Of a stretch of DNA of 64,000 nt, positions 33,381 to 44,808 are shown in pieces. Source of the DNA: Posidonia oceanica (Eukaryota; Streptophyta; Magnoliopsida; Alismatales; Posidoniaceae); NCBI GenBank assembly GCA_037176725.1, contig JAZBRS010000077.1, positions 3,100,001 through 3,164,000 of the forward strand. The letters are read 5' to 3'. The notes beneath the pieces were generated by a model. It did no database searches, was not told the origin of the DNA, and saw only the letters and a program-made list of their open reading frames with translations. How positions within the stretch are numbered: the first letter of the stretch is position 1; each line of letters starts with the position of its first letter. The translations under genes and the position numbers were made by a program.

Positions 33381-33994
33381 CGATTTGACAAGACTTGCGC
33401 TTGTCATTCCCGGCTTCCCCTGGTTGACACCCGTCACCCTGTTTGGCATCCTCTCCCTTGGACTGATAACCCTAACTATCCGGTGAAGAGTCCATCAACT
33501 CCTTTGGCTGATAACCAAAACTATCCGATGGTTAGTCCGTCAACTCCTTGGGCCGATAACCCAAACTATGCGGCAATGAATCCGTCAACTCATTATTCAT
33601 TACATCAACATTACATATTAGGTAACAGTACCAGCATCACATGCTAGATAGCAGCATCAACATCATGCATGCAATCATTGCATGCTTTCCCTAGTGGGGT
33701 CGCATCTCACATCATATCAGCATTCATCGCCCGCATCTCCCCCACGGAGCTCAACGCGGCAAACACTTGTGCAGGTTTTTACTTTAGCATCAACATTATT
33801 GCATCTCTTTGCATTGCATCGGCATTTACATTTGCATTCACATTGCGGCAACGGGTCATGATTTTCTGTGTATCCGCCGAATAAGTGACTCAGGCCTACA
33901 ACAATTTTGCGCTCCTACCGGCGTTAAGAGGGGTGTCATGTCTACCCTAAGTAGTGGCCTCGGTCCCCCTTGACCTCGCTCAAGGAGGGGCATC
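33381..33994 (+). other. 3' UTR and PPT of element C
   Basis: 33455-33590 has three copies of an approximately 50-bp unit built on ctgataacc-aa-ctatcc and agtccatcaactcctttgg. 33790-33850 is the gcattt/gcattg hexamer tract. 33880-33990 is the pre-PPT block shared with elements D and F. The PPT ctcaaggaggggcatc ends at 33994, directly before LTR C. Confidence 0.8.
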
Positions 33995-36900
33995 TGTTGA
34001 CACCCCATTTTGACTGCCTGGAAGATGGTGGACCTCTCTGGAAAGCTTGCTCGGACTCAGGGATGGCTCTCTCTTTTTCGAACATGACCCAATTTGATCC
34101 AAAAACAAAATCCCATTCCTAAACCAACCCTAAAACCCCTCCTAAGCATTTTGCACACCTTTTTTAAACGTTTTAAGCCAAGGCTCAAGCCCATTTCAGC
34201 CTTTGGCCTCCTGGGTGTGTTGAACGCTGGCACCAGTAGCGTCCAACGTTGGATGCACTCTATGCTAGCATCCAACGTTGGACGTGCTCTGCACTAGCGT
34301 CCAACGACCCGGGAGGTGCAGCGGCTGCTCTGCCACCTTTGGCTCACCTCCCGTCCACTCCGCCAACCGTACACCACTTACTAGCCATCCCCTCACCACC
34401 CCAAGCCATCCACTAGCTGCCAAAGCCGTGTGACAGCCTGCCACTACCTCTTTTCCACCCCAGCTCGTTTCCCACTCACCTCCGCGGTCACTGCCTTTGC
34501 CAGCCCATCTCTGACACCACAACGACTTCGGCGACCATCCGGACCTTCCACACTAACTCCCTGACATCCCTCGAGGACTCCCCACTCTCACCTAGGCCTG
34601 CCATGCCTGCTGTTGCCTGCCATTGCCTGCCAAAGTCTCTGCCACCATTGAACACAAACCCATGAACCCAACAAAACAGCAACCTTCCAGCCGTTGCACA
34701 GACCACCACACCCATTCCAGAGAGAATTGAGAGCTCGAGTGACCAAGAGTGAACTCCCACCTCCACTCCCAGACTCTCGGCTCCCTCTCCCGTGCCTCCT
34801 ACATGCCGAGCAAGCTCACTGGAGTTCGCTTACTGCAAGCTTTTGCGCCGACCAGCCGCTAGCCGAACAACCACTTCAGGCCGCACCAAGGTAGGCATTC
34901 GATACCCGTAGCTAGCCCATGCACACACGAGCATGTTAGGATAGTTCGTTGGCACGCACGCCTCCTTGGTTGGCCGGGATAGCTCCTACCACCGGCTGCA
35001 AGGAGGAGGAGGTGGGTGGAGCTAACCACCTGCCCATTTTTGGTTTTGAACATATGCTCATGTTCCCCTTTGCATGCTTATACTTCCTAGATCCTTAGTT
35101 TCCCTTTTTGCACCGATCTGAGCATCAGTTTTGGCCGAGGAGTTCTCGACTTGTTGGACACCCAGACTGGTGCGTCCAACATTGGACGCGCAATAGTGCA
35201 GCGTCCAACACCCTGCTGTCTGTTTCCTTTTGCTCTGATTATGCTTTCATGCTTGCCATGCTTTGCTTACATCTTCATGAGCTTGTGGTATATGCTTCCT
35301 GACATGTTCCTTGATGCCATCGCATGCTTAATATCCTGTTTTGATCCCGTTTTGGATCAATATTGCATGCCTCATGTTAATCTGCTGTCTGCCTACGTTG
35401 GACGATGGAGTGAGTCGCGTCCAACGTTGGACACTAGTTCAACCTGCGTCCTACTCCCCTGTTTGCTTACATCTGCTGCCATGCTTGCATGTTGTTTCTT
35501 TTTGAGTTATATACATGATCCATGCATGTTTATTGATGCCTGGCCCGTATGGCAACCATGTTTAAGCTTGCTAGTCTTCTCTCAAGTTGTATGCTAATTT
35601 TTCATGGGTTTTTACCCCTTTATTCCTTTGCATACTCTTGCTTGATTACTTCTCTTGCGTTATATGCTTGGTTTGAGTGTCTTTTCTTGATCTAGCATGT
35701 CCTCAGTAGCTTGCATGCATGTTTAAGTGGGGCTTAGAGCTGAGCTCCCCCTTTGCAGGTAAGTTTGCATCCTTCATGCGTTGGACACCGGGGACTTCAG
35801 CGTCCTACGTTGGATGCTGCTGTTACCGACGTCTTACGTTTCTGCTTAGTAACTTCCATTTAATTGCTTGCATGATGCTCTGATCTCTCATGTTCATTTG
35901 ATCCATGCCTGCATGCCATGCCTATGTCTGTTTACAGCAACTTGAATGCATGCCATGATGTTTCCTTGCTAGTTTGCATGCCATCTTGCCATCTATCTGT
36001 TTCTAGAATGTTGGATGCTGGAGACTGCAGCGTCCTATGTTGGACGCTATATGTTCTAGCGTCCAACACCCTGTAGTAGCTTAAAATCATTCATGCTTGC
36101 ATCTTGCCATCCAATCTTATTCTGGTTATTTATCTTGACTGCCTTGCATGTTATACATGTCATGCACTCTCATGCAGCATCTGCATCGCATCTACATAGT
36201 CTGCATGCATGCATTCCTTTCAAAAGCATGGCTTGGGTGTTGGACGCCCAGATCTCAGCGTCCAACATTGGACGCTGTCATTCTGAGCGTTCAACACCCT
36301 CTACCCATTTTAAAATCGCTTTGATCTTGCTTCTGATTTCTGGGCCTTGTGTTTTGGTTTCCCAGCATGCTCTATCTGCACTTCGATTTTTACATTGCAT
36401 CAAATCCATATTTTCCAAGCTTGCATTGCATGTTTTCTGCATTTTGGTTTCTGCTTGTGTAGGATGCCTTCCATCCCAGCGTCCAACATTGGACGCTGCT
36501 GGTAGTCGCGTCCAACACGTACAGTAAGTTGCACCTCCGTTTTAAGTGCCGAATCTGTTTTGATCGCCGCCCCTTGCATTTCGTTGGTCCCGGTACATGC
36601 CTACAACACCCATGCATGCTGTCGGGACCTTGTTTTGGTTTTGCGTCTTGCCTTGCATGCTTTCCCATGGTTTTTAGCCTCGCACCCGCTTTTGCTTTAT
36701 CCCTTGCATGTCGCTTGCATTGCATGGTCTTCCTCGCAGTTTTGCTTTATCGCCTACATTCGCATTTAGGGCAGTGATGCTTACTGCCTGGAGTTCTCAC
36801 GGACCAGGGTTCGCCTGGTTCAGAACATAGATAGCGCTGCTGAGCACTTAGATTTCACGTTTAATTCCTTGCATGCATTCTATCACTTAGAACACACCTT

Positions 36901-37376
36901 TGAGCATCTAATTAGCCATTCATAGCACTTAGGCATTCAAAGTATGCATTTTCCTGCATATGCGAGCGTAAGCCTAGAAAGACCGATTCCTCGAGCGTGT
37001 CGGGGGTGCCTAACACCTTCCCCATGTGTAACAGGAGTCCTTACCCTTTCTCTGGCCCGTAATGACCCTTTTGCCCTTGTCCTTGGCACAAGACATCCTC
37101 TTTGCATAGCATTTGCATTGTATTGCATCTTCTTGTGTGGTATTGCATGTTTTTCATGCATTTCTCTGATTTTTCTTGTCTCCCGACTTAATAGACATGG
37201 TGGCGACTCCCTTTCTCCTTCTTTCTTCTTCCCTTTGGCTTTTCGCCTCTGTTTTCGGTGTTTTGAGTCGAGTTTCCTCCTCAGATCACCAGCTAATAGT
37301 GAACCTGATTTTCAATCGGTGCACGCAAGCTCTGACAGAGTCCACGGACGATCATGAAACTCACGGGATCGCTATA
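33995..37376 (+). mobile_element. LTR C, 3' LTR of element C
   Basis: 3382 bp from tgttgacaccccattttgac to gggatcgctata (final CA mutated to TA). Collinear with LTR D, including the GC-rich block ending at a donor-like caag/gtaggc (34891), seven hairpin modules, the conserved stem-loop (37001-37024) and the PBS-like motif at 37201. It lies inside the gag of reverse element J, so it marks the right end of an insertion. Expected right target-site copy: gcctt 37377-37381. Confidence 0.88.
34219..36517 (+). repeat. Seven GTTGGACGC/GCGTCCAAC paired-hairpin modules in LTR C
   Basis: Modules at 34219-34306 (three hairpins), 35153-35210, 35397-35455, 35780-35838, 36009-36069, 36239-36296 and 36459-36517. 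Steps of 244, 383, 229, 230 and about 220 bp match those of LTR D (237, 390, 228, 228, 208). Loop sequences differ from their LTR D counterparts far more than the stems do. Confidence 0.9.
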
Positions 37377-39370
37377 GCCTTATGCTAATGCGGAAGTGGA
37401 TTCGGCGGCGGACGAACCTCAGGAAATCTCAGATATGGCGTGACCTTGGGGAAGATGGCACTTAACGGCTCCACTAGTGGGGTGAATTGACGCCGCTGTC
37501 ACCACTGCCCTTGGTGTTGTCCTTGCCGGACCGGTGCGGCAGGATAGACTAGTCGAGTGGTGGTAGTGATCTGTGGTGTGGGGGGTGCCCTGGGTACTGG
37601 TGCATATACTACTTGATTCGAGGGAGGCCGAACCGCCAGCTGAACAGGCACAGGCGAGGGATGGACGTAGGCGACAGTGGTCTTTGGCAAGTCCTTCTTC
37701 CTAGGACGGCTACTGCTGATGGTGCTGGGATTACTGCTGCTGCTACTGTTGCTACTGGTGGTGGTCTACTTGGCAAATGTAGAGAGTGCAAGAAAGTTGC
37801 CACTCCATAACGAACTCTCTATGCTGGTCCCAGCCCGAATCAATGCTGTGAAGCTCGTGATGGGTTGGATGCTGAGCAGAGTCCTGGTAGCAGGCTACCG
37901 ACCTCCAATCACAATCTCGAGGGACTCCTCGTCAGAGAGTCCGTCTCGAACCTATGAAGCAAGGGCATGCCAACGGCCGACATACTCCCCAAATGGCTCA
38001 CCGGGGTTCTGCTTTGTTGCGACCAGGTCCGTGCGCTTTGAGACCAGATCAAGGTTGAAGAAATATTGCTCCAGGAACACACAGCTTAGGTCGTCCCAAG
38101 TCTTGATCACGGCCATGTCAAGCGAGGTGAACCACTTGAGCGCGGGGCCGGTCAGACTCTTTTGGAACAAGTGGATAAGCAACCTCTCGTCGGCCTGGAG
38201 CTGAGTGAGATCTCCGCAGTATGCCTTCAGGTGTGCTATGGGACAGCCTCTACCAATATATTTTTCGAAGTCCGAGATCTTAAACACTTGTGGGAGTACC
38301 GCCTCTGGAAAGTAGCAAAGGTCCCAGAACTGGTGAGGTTGGAGGTCAGCACCCTGCACTAAACGTAGTGCCTTCTCCAGAACATCCACCCTGTTGTTGA
38401 TGGGGTCTGGATTGGCCACCGCAGGAGGTGGGGCAACAGGAGTGGAGACCACGTATACCGATTGGATTGCACCTGGGTGCTCCTCCAGATCTACCATTGC
38501 ATCGCCTGGTGGCGCGGCGTAATGGTCGATGTATCCGTGTTGTGTGGTGTGTGCTGGAATGCATGTTGGGGTAGGGAATTGCTGGTGCAAAGGGTGAGAA
38601 TAGCTAGCATGCTGTATAGTAGGTGATGCATAGTGCAGGAGCATCAGTTGCTACACTGGCACGATGTCGGGCAGCAGGCCTGCGGGATACTGCGCTCCAA
38701 CCAGCCCGAAGAACTGGCCACCAGGTGGCGGAGGAGGATGCTATGCAATGTGTTGTGCATATGCAGGAGGCGGAAGCTGAGCCCCCATCACCAAAGCAGT
38801 GAGCAGCTGGGGCGATGGTCTAGGCGAGAGTGCAGAAGGGAATGCTTGCGACGCGAGAGCAGGTCGCAGCGGAGCCTCGGAAGCAGCAGGAGTGAAAGAA
38901 GGGCAAAGAGATAGAGCCATGTCCTGCAGTCTTTGGGCAATCTCCATCAGCTGGTGGTACTGCACCTCAAGGGACCCATCAGTAGGTATGCTGAGTTGCA
39001 GGATCAACGGAGGACCAGGTTCAGAAGGCCAGGACACAGACTGTCCGGGGAACCGAGAATCTATGGCAAGGGTTGCCGCAGCAGTAGAGGTGTCAAAAGT
39101 GACATACCGCTGGGAAGGAGGAGTCAGTGGCACCTCCGGGATGCGAATAGCAGACACCGAGATAGACTCAGTGACTAGGTCCGAAGGGGCGCAGGTCTGC
39201 CACAGCCCTACAGCATGAGGAGGAGGCAACTGTACTAGAGAGGGAGACACTGGTACGGAGGGGGCCAAGGCGAGAGTTAGAGGGACCGAGACGGGAATCC
39301 CCTCTGGGGCAATAGGAGTCTGGGACTCATCAACAAACTGGGCCATTGTTGACCGAGAGCGGGTGATCAC
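37377..39370 (-). pseudogene. gag of reverse element J, interrupted by element C
   Basis: N-terminal piece 38741-39370 (start MITRSRSTMAQF, Pro/Ser-rich, ends at TAG 38741-38743). A further TAG lies near 38650, then the core 37952-38644 with the capsid signature DFEKYIGRGCPIAHLKAYCG, SLTGPALKWFTSLD, TWDDLSCVFLEQYFFNLDL and FGEYVGRWHALAS. Beyond a TAG at 37952 the Pro-rich tail continues to 37377, where LTR C interrupts it before the zinc knuckle. The rest of J (protease to integrase) should lie left of the window. It is a different gag from that of element I, with only motif-level similarity. Confidence 0.82.
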
Positions 39371-40440
39371 AGGGCTGCGGTAGGGAGCAAGAGGATGAAT
39401 CCTAGGAGGAGCTATCTTTGCGAAGGCGAGTAGCTCAGAAAAGGATGGTCAAGAGCAGCTATCGCTACAGGGGCGTCGGCAAGAAAAGGCACTCAAGTCC
39501 CAGCTAAGGAACTCGCTCACCGACCTGGAGTGACACAACACAAGCAAACAAAAGTAGGTGTTAAAACCTGAGAGGTAAAATGCAAAATGTGCAGTATGGA
39601 CGCAATGCGAATGATATGCTGTCTAGCATGCCCTCTCTCACCAATCTAGTGTGTCCTAGTAGGCTATCTACTTCGGACACTCACAGCTGTGTAGGTCGCC
39701 GACTCAAGCCAGAAAAGTAGGCTCCCCGTCCAAATCCCGGCCAAAGCTCAGGTGGTAATAGGGTGGTGCGTTAGTGACCTCGACCCCGCTAAAAGCGTGG
39801 GTGGTACCCTCCACTAGCACCGACACGACCCCTAGACAAAGGGGGGACAGACTGACTGACTTGCGCCATGCCAAAGCATTGGGACAAGAGGCCGGGACTG
39901 TCCTTCTCAGACAGTAGGCGGACTCAGATGAGAAGAATGCATGCCTTATATGATGCTTCATGCAAATGCTTAGTGTTTTTTATCTTGCGCATTTTATTAA
40001 CTCCAAGGGGATGCAGGTGTGTTGCAGTCTCTAGTTGCTCCTAGAGTTTATTTTTACTTGCCGTTTTTAGTTAGCAGTGGGGGAAACAATCAGTCTCTTA
40101 TTGTCCTTGGGCTTAGTGCAAAAGGGGAAGAAAATCACCCAAACATGGCAAGCAAGCAACACAAATCAATGCAAAAGGCATGCGCATGGTATGTGCTAGT
40201 GTAGTGTACATGGTAGTGAAAAGAAAACACTTAGCATGTCAAAAGCAGGCATACATGATGTGACCGTCTCTTTCGACGTACGACTCGGGGGCCGCTGCCA
40301 AAGCTCGTAGACACCCGGCCATAGGGAATGAGGGCCACAGCTAATGGTGTATCCGAGGAAAGTTCGACTTGAGGAAGAAAACACCAATAAAATGATAAGT
40401 GACGATAAAAAGAGAAAAGGAAAATGAGATCAAGTCTAAA
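39371..40440 (-). other. 5' leader of element J, including a duplicated LTR 3' end
   Basis: 39690-40200 is the reverse complement of a leader closely related to 62900-63360 of element A (shared actaggagcaactagagact-like phrase, aataaaatgcgcaagataaa, and a C-rich/G-rich stem region around 39830). 40258-40440 repeats the terminal part of LTR J that lies at 40464-40650 (gaccgtctct, ccgctgc-aaagctcg, tggtgtatccgagg), so the last about 200 bp of the LTR occur twice, once on each side of the PBS-like site. Confidence 0.65.
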
Positions 40441-40459
40441 TCCCCCGACAGAGTGGCCA
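40441..40459 (-). promoter_or_regulatory. Putative PBS of element J
   Basis: Reads tcccccgacagagtggcca on the + strand. The reverse complement of the element A PBS is tccccagcagagtcgcca: the length is similar and most positions match. It sits at the 3' end of LTR J as expected, although duplicated LTR-end sequence follows it. Confidence 0.5.
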
Positions 40460-43155
40460 TTCTTATGCGACCGTCTCTCGTGTACGACACGGGAGCCGCT
40501 GCTAAAGCTCGCAGACGCCCGGTCGAAGAGAAAGAGGGTCTCAATTAATGGCGTATCCGAGGAGGATTTGACCCGATAAAGAGAGTAAAGTCACCAATAA
40601 ACATCGAAATCGGTGAATAAGATGAACAACAACAAAACAACAAAAAGGAGGAGTCACCACCTAGTCTAATTGGGAAAAGCCGGAAGACAAGGAAAACTAG
40701 GAGTAAACAAATAAAAGCAAAAGGAAACAAAGTGGATCCATGCAAAATGGATGCGACACTAGGTCATTGCAGTCTAGAGATGGGTAAGGACTCCTATTAC
40801 GCGCAGGGAAGGTGTTAGGCACCCCCGACACGCCCGAGGAGTGGCCTTTTCTACGTCATTCCGCTCATAGTGTGGCTCAATGTAGGCCGAAGGCCAGTTA
40901 ATATATGCTCCAGCAAAAGGAAGCATGCTATGATAGTACAAGAAGGCGAAGGGAAAATAAACCTTAAATAGACATGCATTTATATTAAAAGAAAACCAAG
41001 GTAAATAGCTACATATAGCTAAGAGGCAAACATGCATAAGGGAGGCAAGTGCAAGAGGATAGGATTCGGGTAAGCATTCACACGTGCCGAAAGAAATCAG
41101 GTAAACAACAACATAATGCTGGAAAGTAACATATAATAAAAGGTAAATGTAAAGCATGTAAGGCTTATGTAAACATTGCTCAAAAGGAAACAGAGAAGTA
41201 ATTAAAGGATACTTGAATGTAAACATGCATGAGGGGTAGCTAACACAAAGGGACAAGGCTCTATCCACAACTATAGAGGCTACTGTTAAATACGCGGGAG
41301 TCCCACGAGGAACCTCCATGCAGGAACAGTTCGCTTGTCCAGTGGAAAGTCATAGCCAAATGGGAGGCTCTCCTCAATTCAATTCGGTATAAGACCGGTT
41401 GAATAATGAGGAGGAGGCATCCCAGAACAATAATATGCAAAAACATCAAAGAAATAGAGGTAAACACTGGTCGGAAAGGGGCTGGGAACTCTGCCCGATA
41501 TTACAGTCAAACACACGGGAGGTCCACGCGAGACCTCAGCTCGGGACCAGTCGGTTCGGACAGAGAACCTTCATCACCGGATTCCGGGCCCAACAGCTAA
41601 TAGAATGTAATGAAAATAGGTAGATGATGAAGAGGGGATGTTGGACAACAATAATATGCAAGAACATTAAAGAAACAGATACAAACAAGGGTCGGAAAGA
41701 GGCTAGGAACTCGGCCTGATGTCACTGTCAAACACGTGGGAGGTCCACGTGGGACCGGCCAGTCAGACAGAGGACCTTCATCGCGCGATTCTGGGCTCGA
41801 TGCTTAATGGAATGCAATGGAACCGGTTGGGGAAGCAAGGTGGCATACCCAGCTATCCAACCGGGATGCAGATGCATGGTGGCGCCACCCGAATCGCCGC
41901 CCCCACCTCAGCAGTATAGCGCCGGCAACTGCACACCTCTATCGGCCATAGAGGCGGCTTGGAGAGCGCTATCAGCCATGGGCGCACTGAGGAGGCTAGA
42001 GGCGAGTGCGGGGGAACCTTCTGGAGGCTTAGAGCGGTGAGGCAAGGCGGCTACGGGTGCAACGGTGCGAGGCCATGCTCGAGCCGTCTACCCTCCGTGA
42101 GCGGCGGCGGAAGAGGAAAGAAACAGGCAATGTAGCTAACTAAAAATGCAAATAGAACTTAGGAAATAAACATATAATAGCTAGGAACTATTCTAAGCTA
42201 ACTAGAGGACGAGTGTTTACCTGAGACGCACTGTGGGCGATGTCTTCTCCGGCGACGACGCTGCTGCAGATGCACGGCTGGACAAAGGCTACGGAGCTCA
42301 GGGACGGTCGGGGGAGGTCACACACTCTCTCACGGGCTCAAGGCAAGGCTCTGGAGGTGGTGGAGCTCGGGTGTTGTCTCGACAGCGAGGAGATTCGCTG
42401 GAGAGAAGTTCTCAATCCCAGGACGCTGGAATTGAGGAATTTTGAGGGTCGGGAGGCTCTGGGAAGTTCCGGTGGACGGTCGGGGTTCAAGAGGAATACT
42501 CAGGGATACCAACTAAAAGCCAAGAAGAGTCAAGAGGCCGGTGCTGGTCGGAGGAGGCAATGTTATATAGGCGTGGAAATCTCTGCAAACCGTTGGCCCA
42601 GATCGAGATTTAAATCGATCGGCTGGGATTTCGGTTGCAGATCAACAGGTGGAAATGGATGGAATGTGCAGTTGGATGATCCAGGTGTCCGAAGGCACAG
42701 GCCCAGATCGGCAGGAGCCAATGGCGAGCGAGGAAAAGGTGGGCCAAGTTGATTGGTCCGCCTGATTTTTGCCACTGACGCAGGACAAAACGCGGGAGCT
42801 CGACGCGAGTGTTAGTCTGTCAACTTTCACTACCGACACAGGACAACACGTGGGAGCTCTACGCGAGTGTCAGAGTGCCGGTTCTTTTCTACTGACGCAG
42901 GGCGCAACGCGGGAGCTCGACGCGAGAGCGACCCCGTCAGTTGGCTGCCTCGCCTCCTAATCCTGCTTCTCTAGTTCGTAGACCATCCAGGGCTAAGGTT
43001 TTGGGGTATTCGTGGTAGTGGATGTATTGGGATGTGATTGGTGGTGTTTTGGTGTGTTTGGGTTTGGGGTTTCAAGAAAAGGTCAAGGCCGCCTCGTCTG
43101 CACGCTTCTGGGAGCAAACAACCGTCGCCCGACTTCCAGATTTGGGGTGTCTACA
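40460..43155 (-). mobile_element. LTR J, 5' LTR of element J
   Basis: About 2.7 kb. The right border ggggtgtctaca at 43155 is the inverted tgtagacacccc start. It has the conserved 3' third (stem-loop 40804-40827; PBS-like ggagtcacca 40649-40658), a GC-rich coding-like block near 42230-42560 and a donor-like ctcag/gtaaac (minus, 42220). Its modules use a third word, cgcggga-gctc-gacgcgag. It is inserted in LTR G, which resumes at 43156 (expected target-site copy catag). Confidence 0.8.
42770..42940 (-). repeat. Triple CGCGGGAGCTCGACGCGAG cluster in LTR J
   Basis: Three copies of an about 58-bp phrase: actgacgcaggacaaaacgc, ggg, agctc, gacgcgagtgt and variants. It holds the LTR position (about 215-385 bp from the 5' end) of the triple cluster in LTRs C, D, F and G. 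Related single modules (acacgggaggtccacgcgag) occur at about 41285-41345, 41500-41575 and 41712-41765. Confidence 0.82.
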
Positions 43156-44808
43156 CATAGCAAAAAACACCGGAAAAGGGCAAAAAACAAAGATAAAGCA
43201 AATTCGGAGTCGCCACCTAGTCTATTAAATTGGAAGACGAGGAAAACCGAGAAAAAGCATGAAAACATGCAAATGGGTGCAATGCTATGCAAAAATAAAT
43301 GACTCGTGCTTAGGATAAGGGCATAATGGTAATTACGGGCCAAGAGAAAGGGTAAGGACTCCTATTACACATGGGGAAGGTGTTAGGCACTCCCGATACG
43401 CCCGAAATCGGTCTTTCTAGGCTTCTCGCTCGCATATGAAGGAATGTCGGCAATGCTTGCCTTTATTGTACGCCCAAGGGGTGAGAAATGCTATGCCATG
43501 GTATGAAAGCTATACTTGCTTAATTATATACTTAAGATGCCATGATGCATGATGGAAATTAAACATGCAGTCTATGTGCTCAGCAGTGCTACCAGTGTTC
43601 TAAGCTGGACATGCCCAGGTTCATAAGAACTCCAGACAATAAGCATCGCTGCCCTAGATGCGATGCAAGCAAGAAACAAAACATCGGAAGAAAACCATGC
43701 AATGCAAAGAAGCAGCATGCAACATGTGTTTGTAAAACATGCGGAGCTTTAGCAAAACGTGCCAGAAAGACTAATCAAGGTTTAAATGCCACAAAGAGAT
43801 GATAAACAAGTTCAGGAAGCAAAACAGAAAACAAACAGGTGGGATGAACAAGGCATAAAGCGGCAACAAGGGTGGCTCTAGTTACTGTCTGGACTGCAGC
43901 CTAGGTCGCCACCCTGAATGGCGATAGTGCATGTCGCCGGTGAGATCGACGAGGCACATGCCGCCACTCAAAGTAGCAACAACCCCAGTCGCCATTGTGA
44001 GCAGCGTTGGAACATGTTGCCGGTACCACTGGTGACATAGGCATGCACAGTATTCCCAAATAGCAACTTTCATTGCCAAATACAAGCTAGATAATCGATG
44101 CATAACGGCAAACTAAATACATGGAAATGAAGATGGCATATTTAGGACTAGAACCATGCAATCAAACTGTAAAATGGATGCCTAGGTCGCGAGATACAGT
44201 GGCTCCAAGTTTGGTCGGAGGGCTGCCAAGAGTTGCAGGTGAGTTGTCGGTGAGACAAGTGACATCACTGCAACTCAGGTAGCCCAAACTGCCAACTTTG
44301 GTACCAAATCTCGTACCCATGGCTATGCAAAATGAATATCTAAACATATGAACATGAAGATCAAACATCCAAGATCACAAGACATGCAAAAATCAAGTAA
44401 GATGGAGCTTTGGGTCGGCCGAAGTAGCGGCCCAAAGTCCGGCCGGTGGCAGCCGGAGGTGCAGGTTAGTCGCCGCTCTCGCTGGCGGCCAACCTGGTAG
44501 TCCTTCCGGTGCTAGAGACGAAAGCTGTGGGACTGTGTGGAGCAGCTCCCCGACGTAGCTCACTGGCGTGTGCCGGCATTGAGGTTGCTACGGCGCAGGG
44601 GGCAACGGCGGCTGCTCGGCATGATCGGGCTGCACTCGTGGATGTCAGGCGATGATGTATGCAAGGTTTGCCGGCGTTTGGTGCCGCGATGTGGCCTCTG
44701 GCTATTTACAGCTGGCGGCAGCCAAGGAGGAATAGCGTGGGGATGGGCAGTGGTCGCAAGCTGTTCGTGGTGGTTTGGAGTTGTGTGCGTGGATGTCCAG
44801 GATATTAG
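43156..44808 (-). mobile_element. LTR G, 3' part (left segment)
   Basis: Begins inside the conserved 3' third: PBS-like ggagtcgcca 43206-43215 and stem-loop 43371-43395 on the minus sense. The terminal approximately 100 bp is missing at the J junction. Modules with gtcgcc/ggcgac words lie near 43905-43995, 44220-44270 and 44460-44500. It is interrupted at 44808 by LTR H and resumes at 48782. Confidence 0.8.

Noticed and set aside
32303..33391. ORFs of 316-358 codons on both strands
   Set aside because: Same array (right arm) fused with LTR B end sequence; no independent coding evidence.
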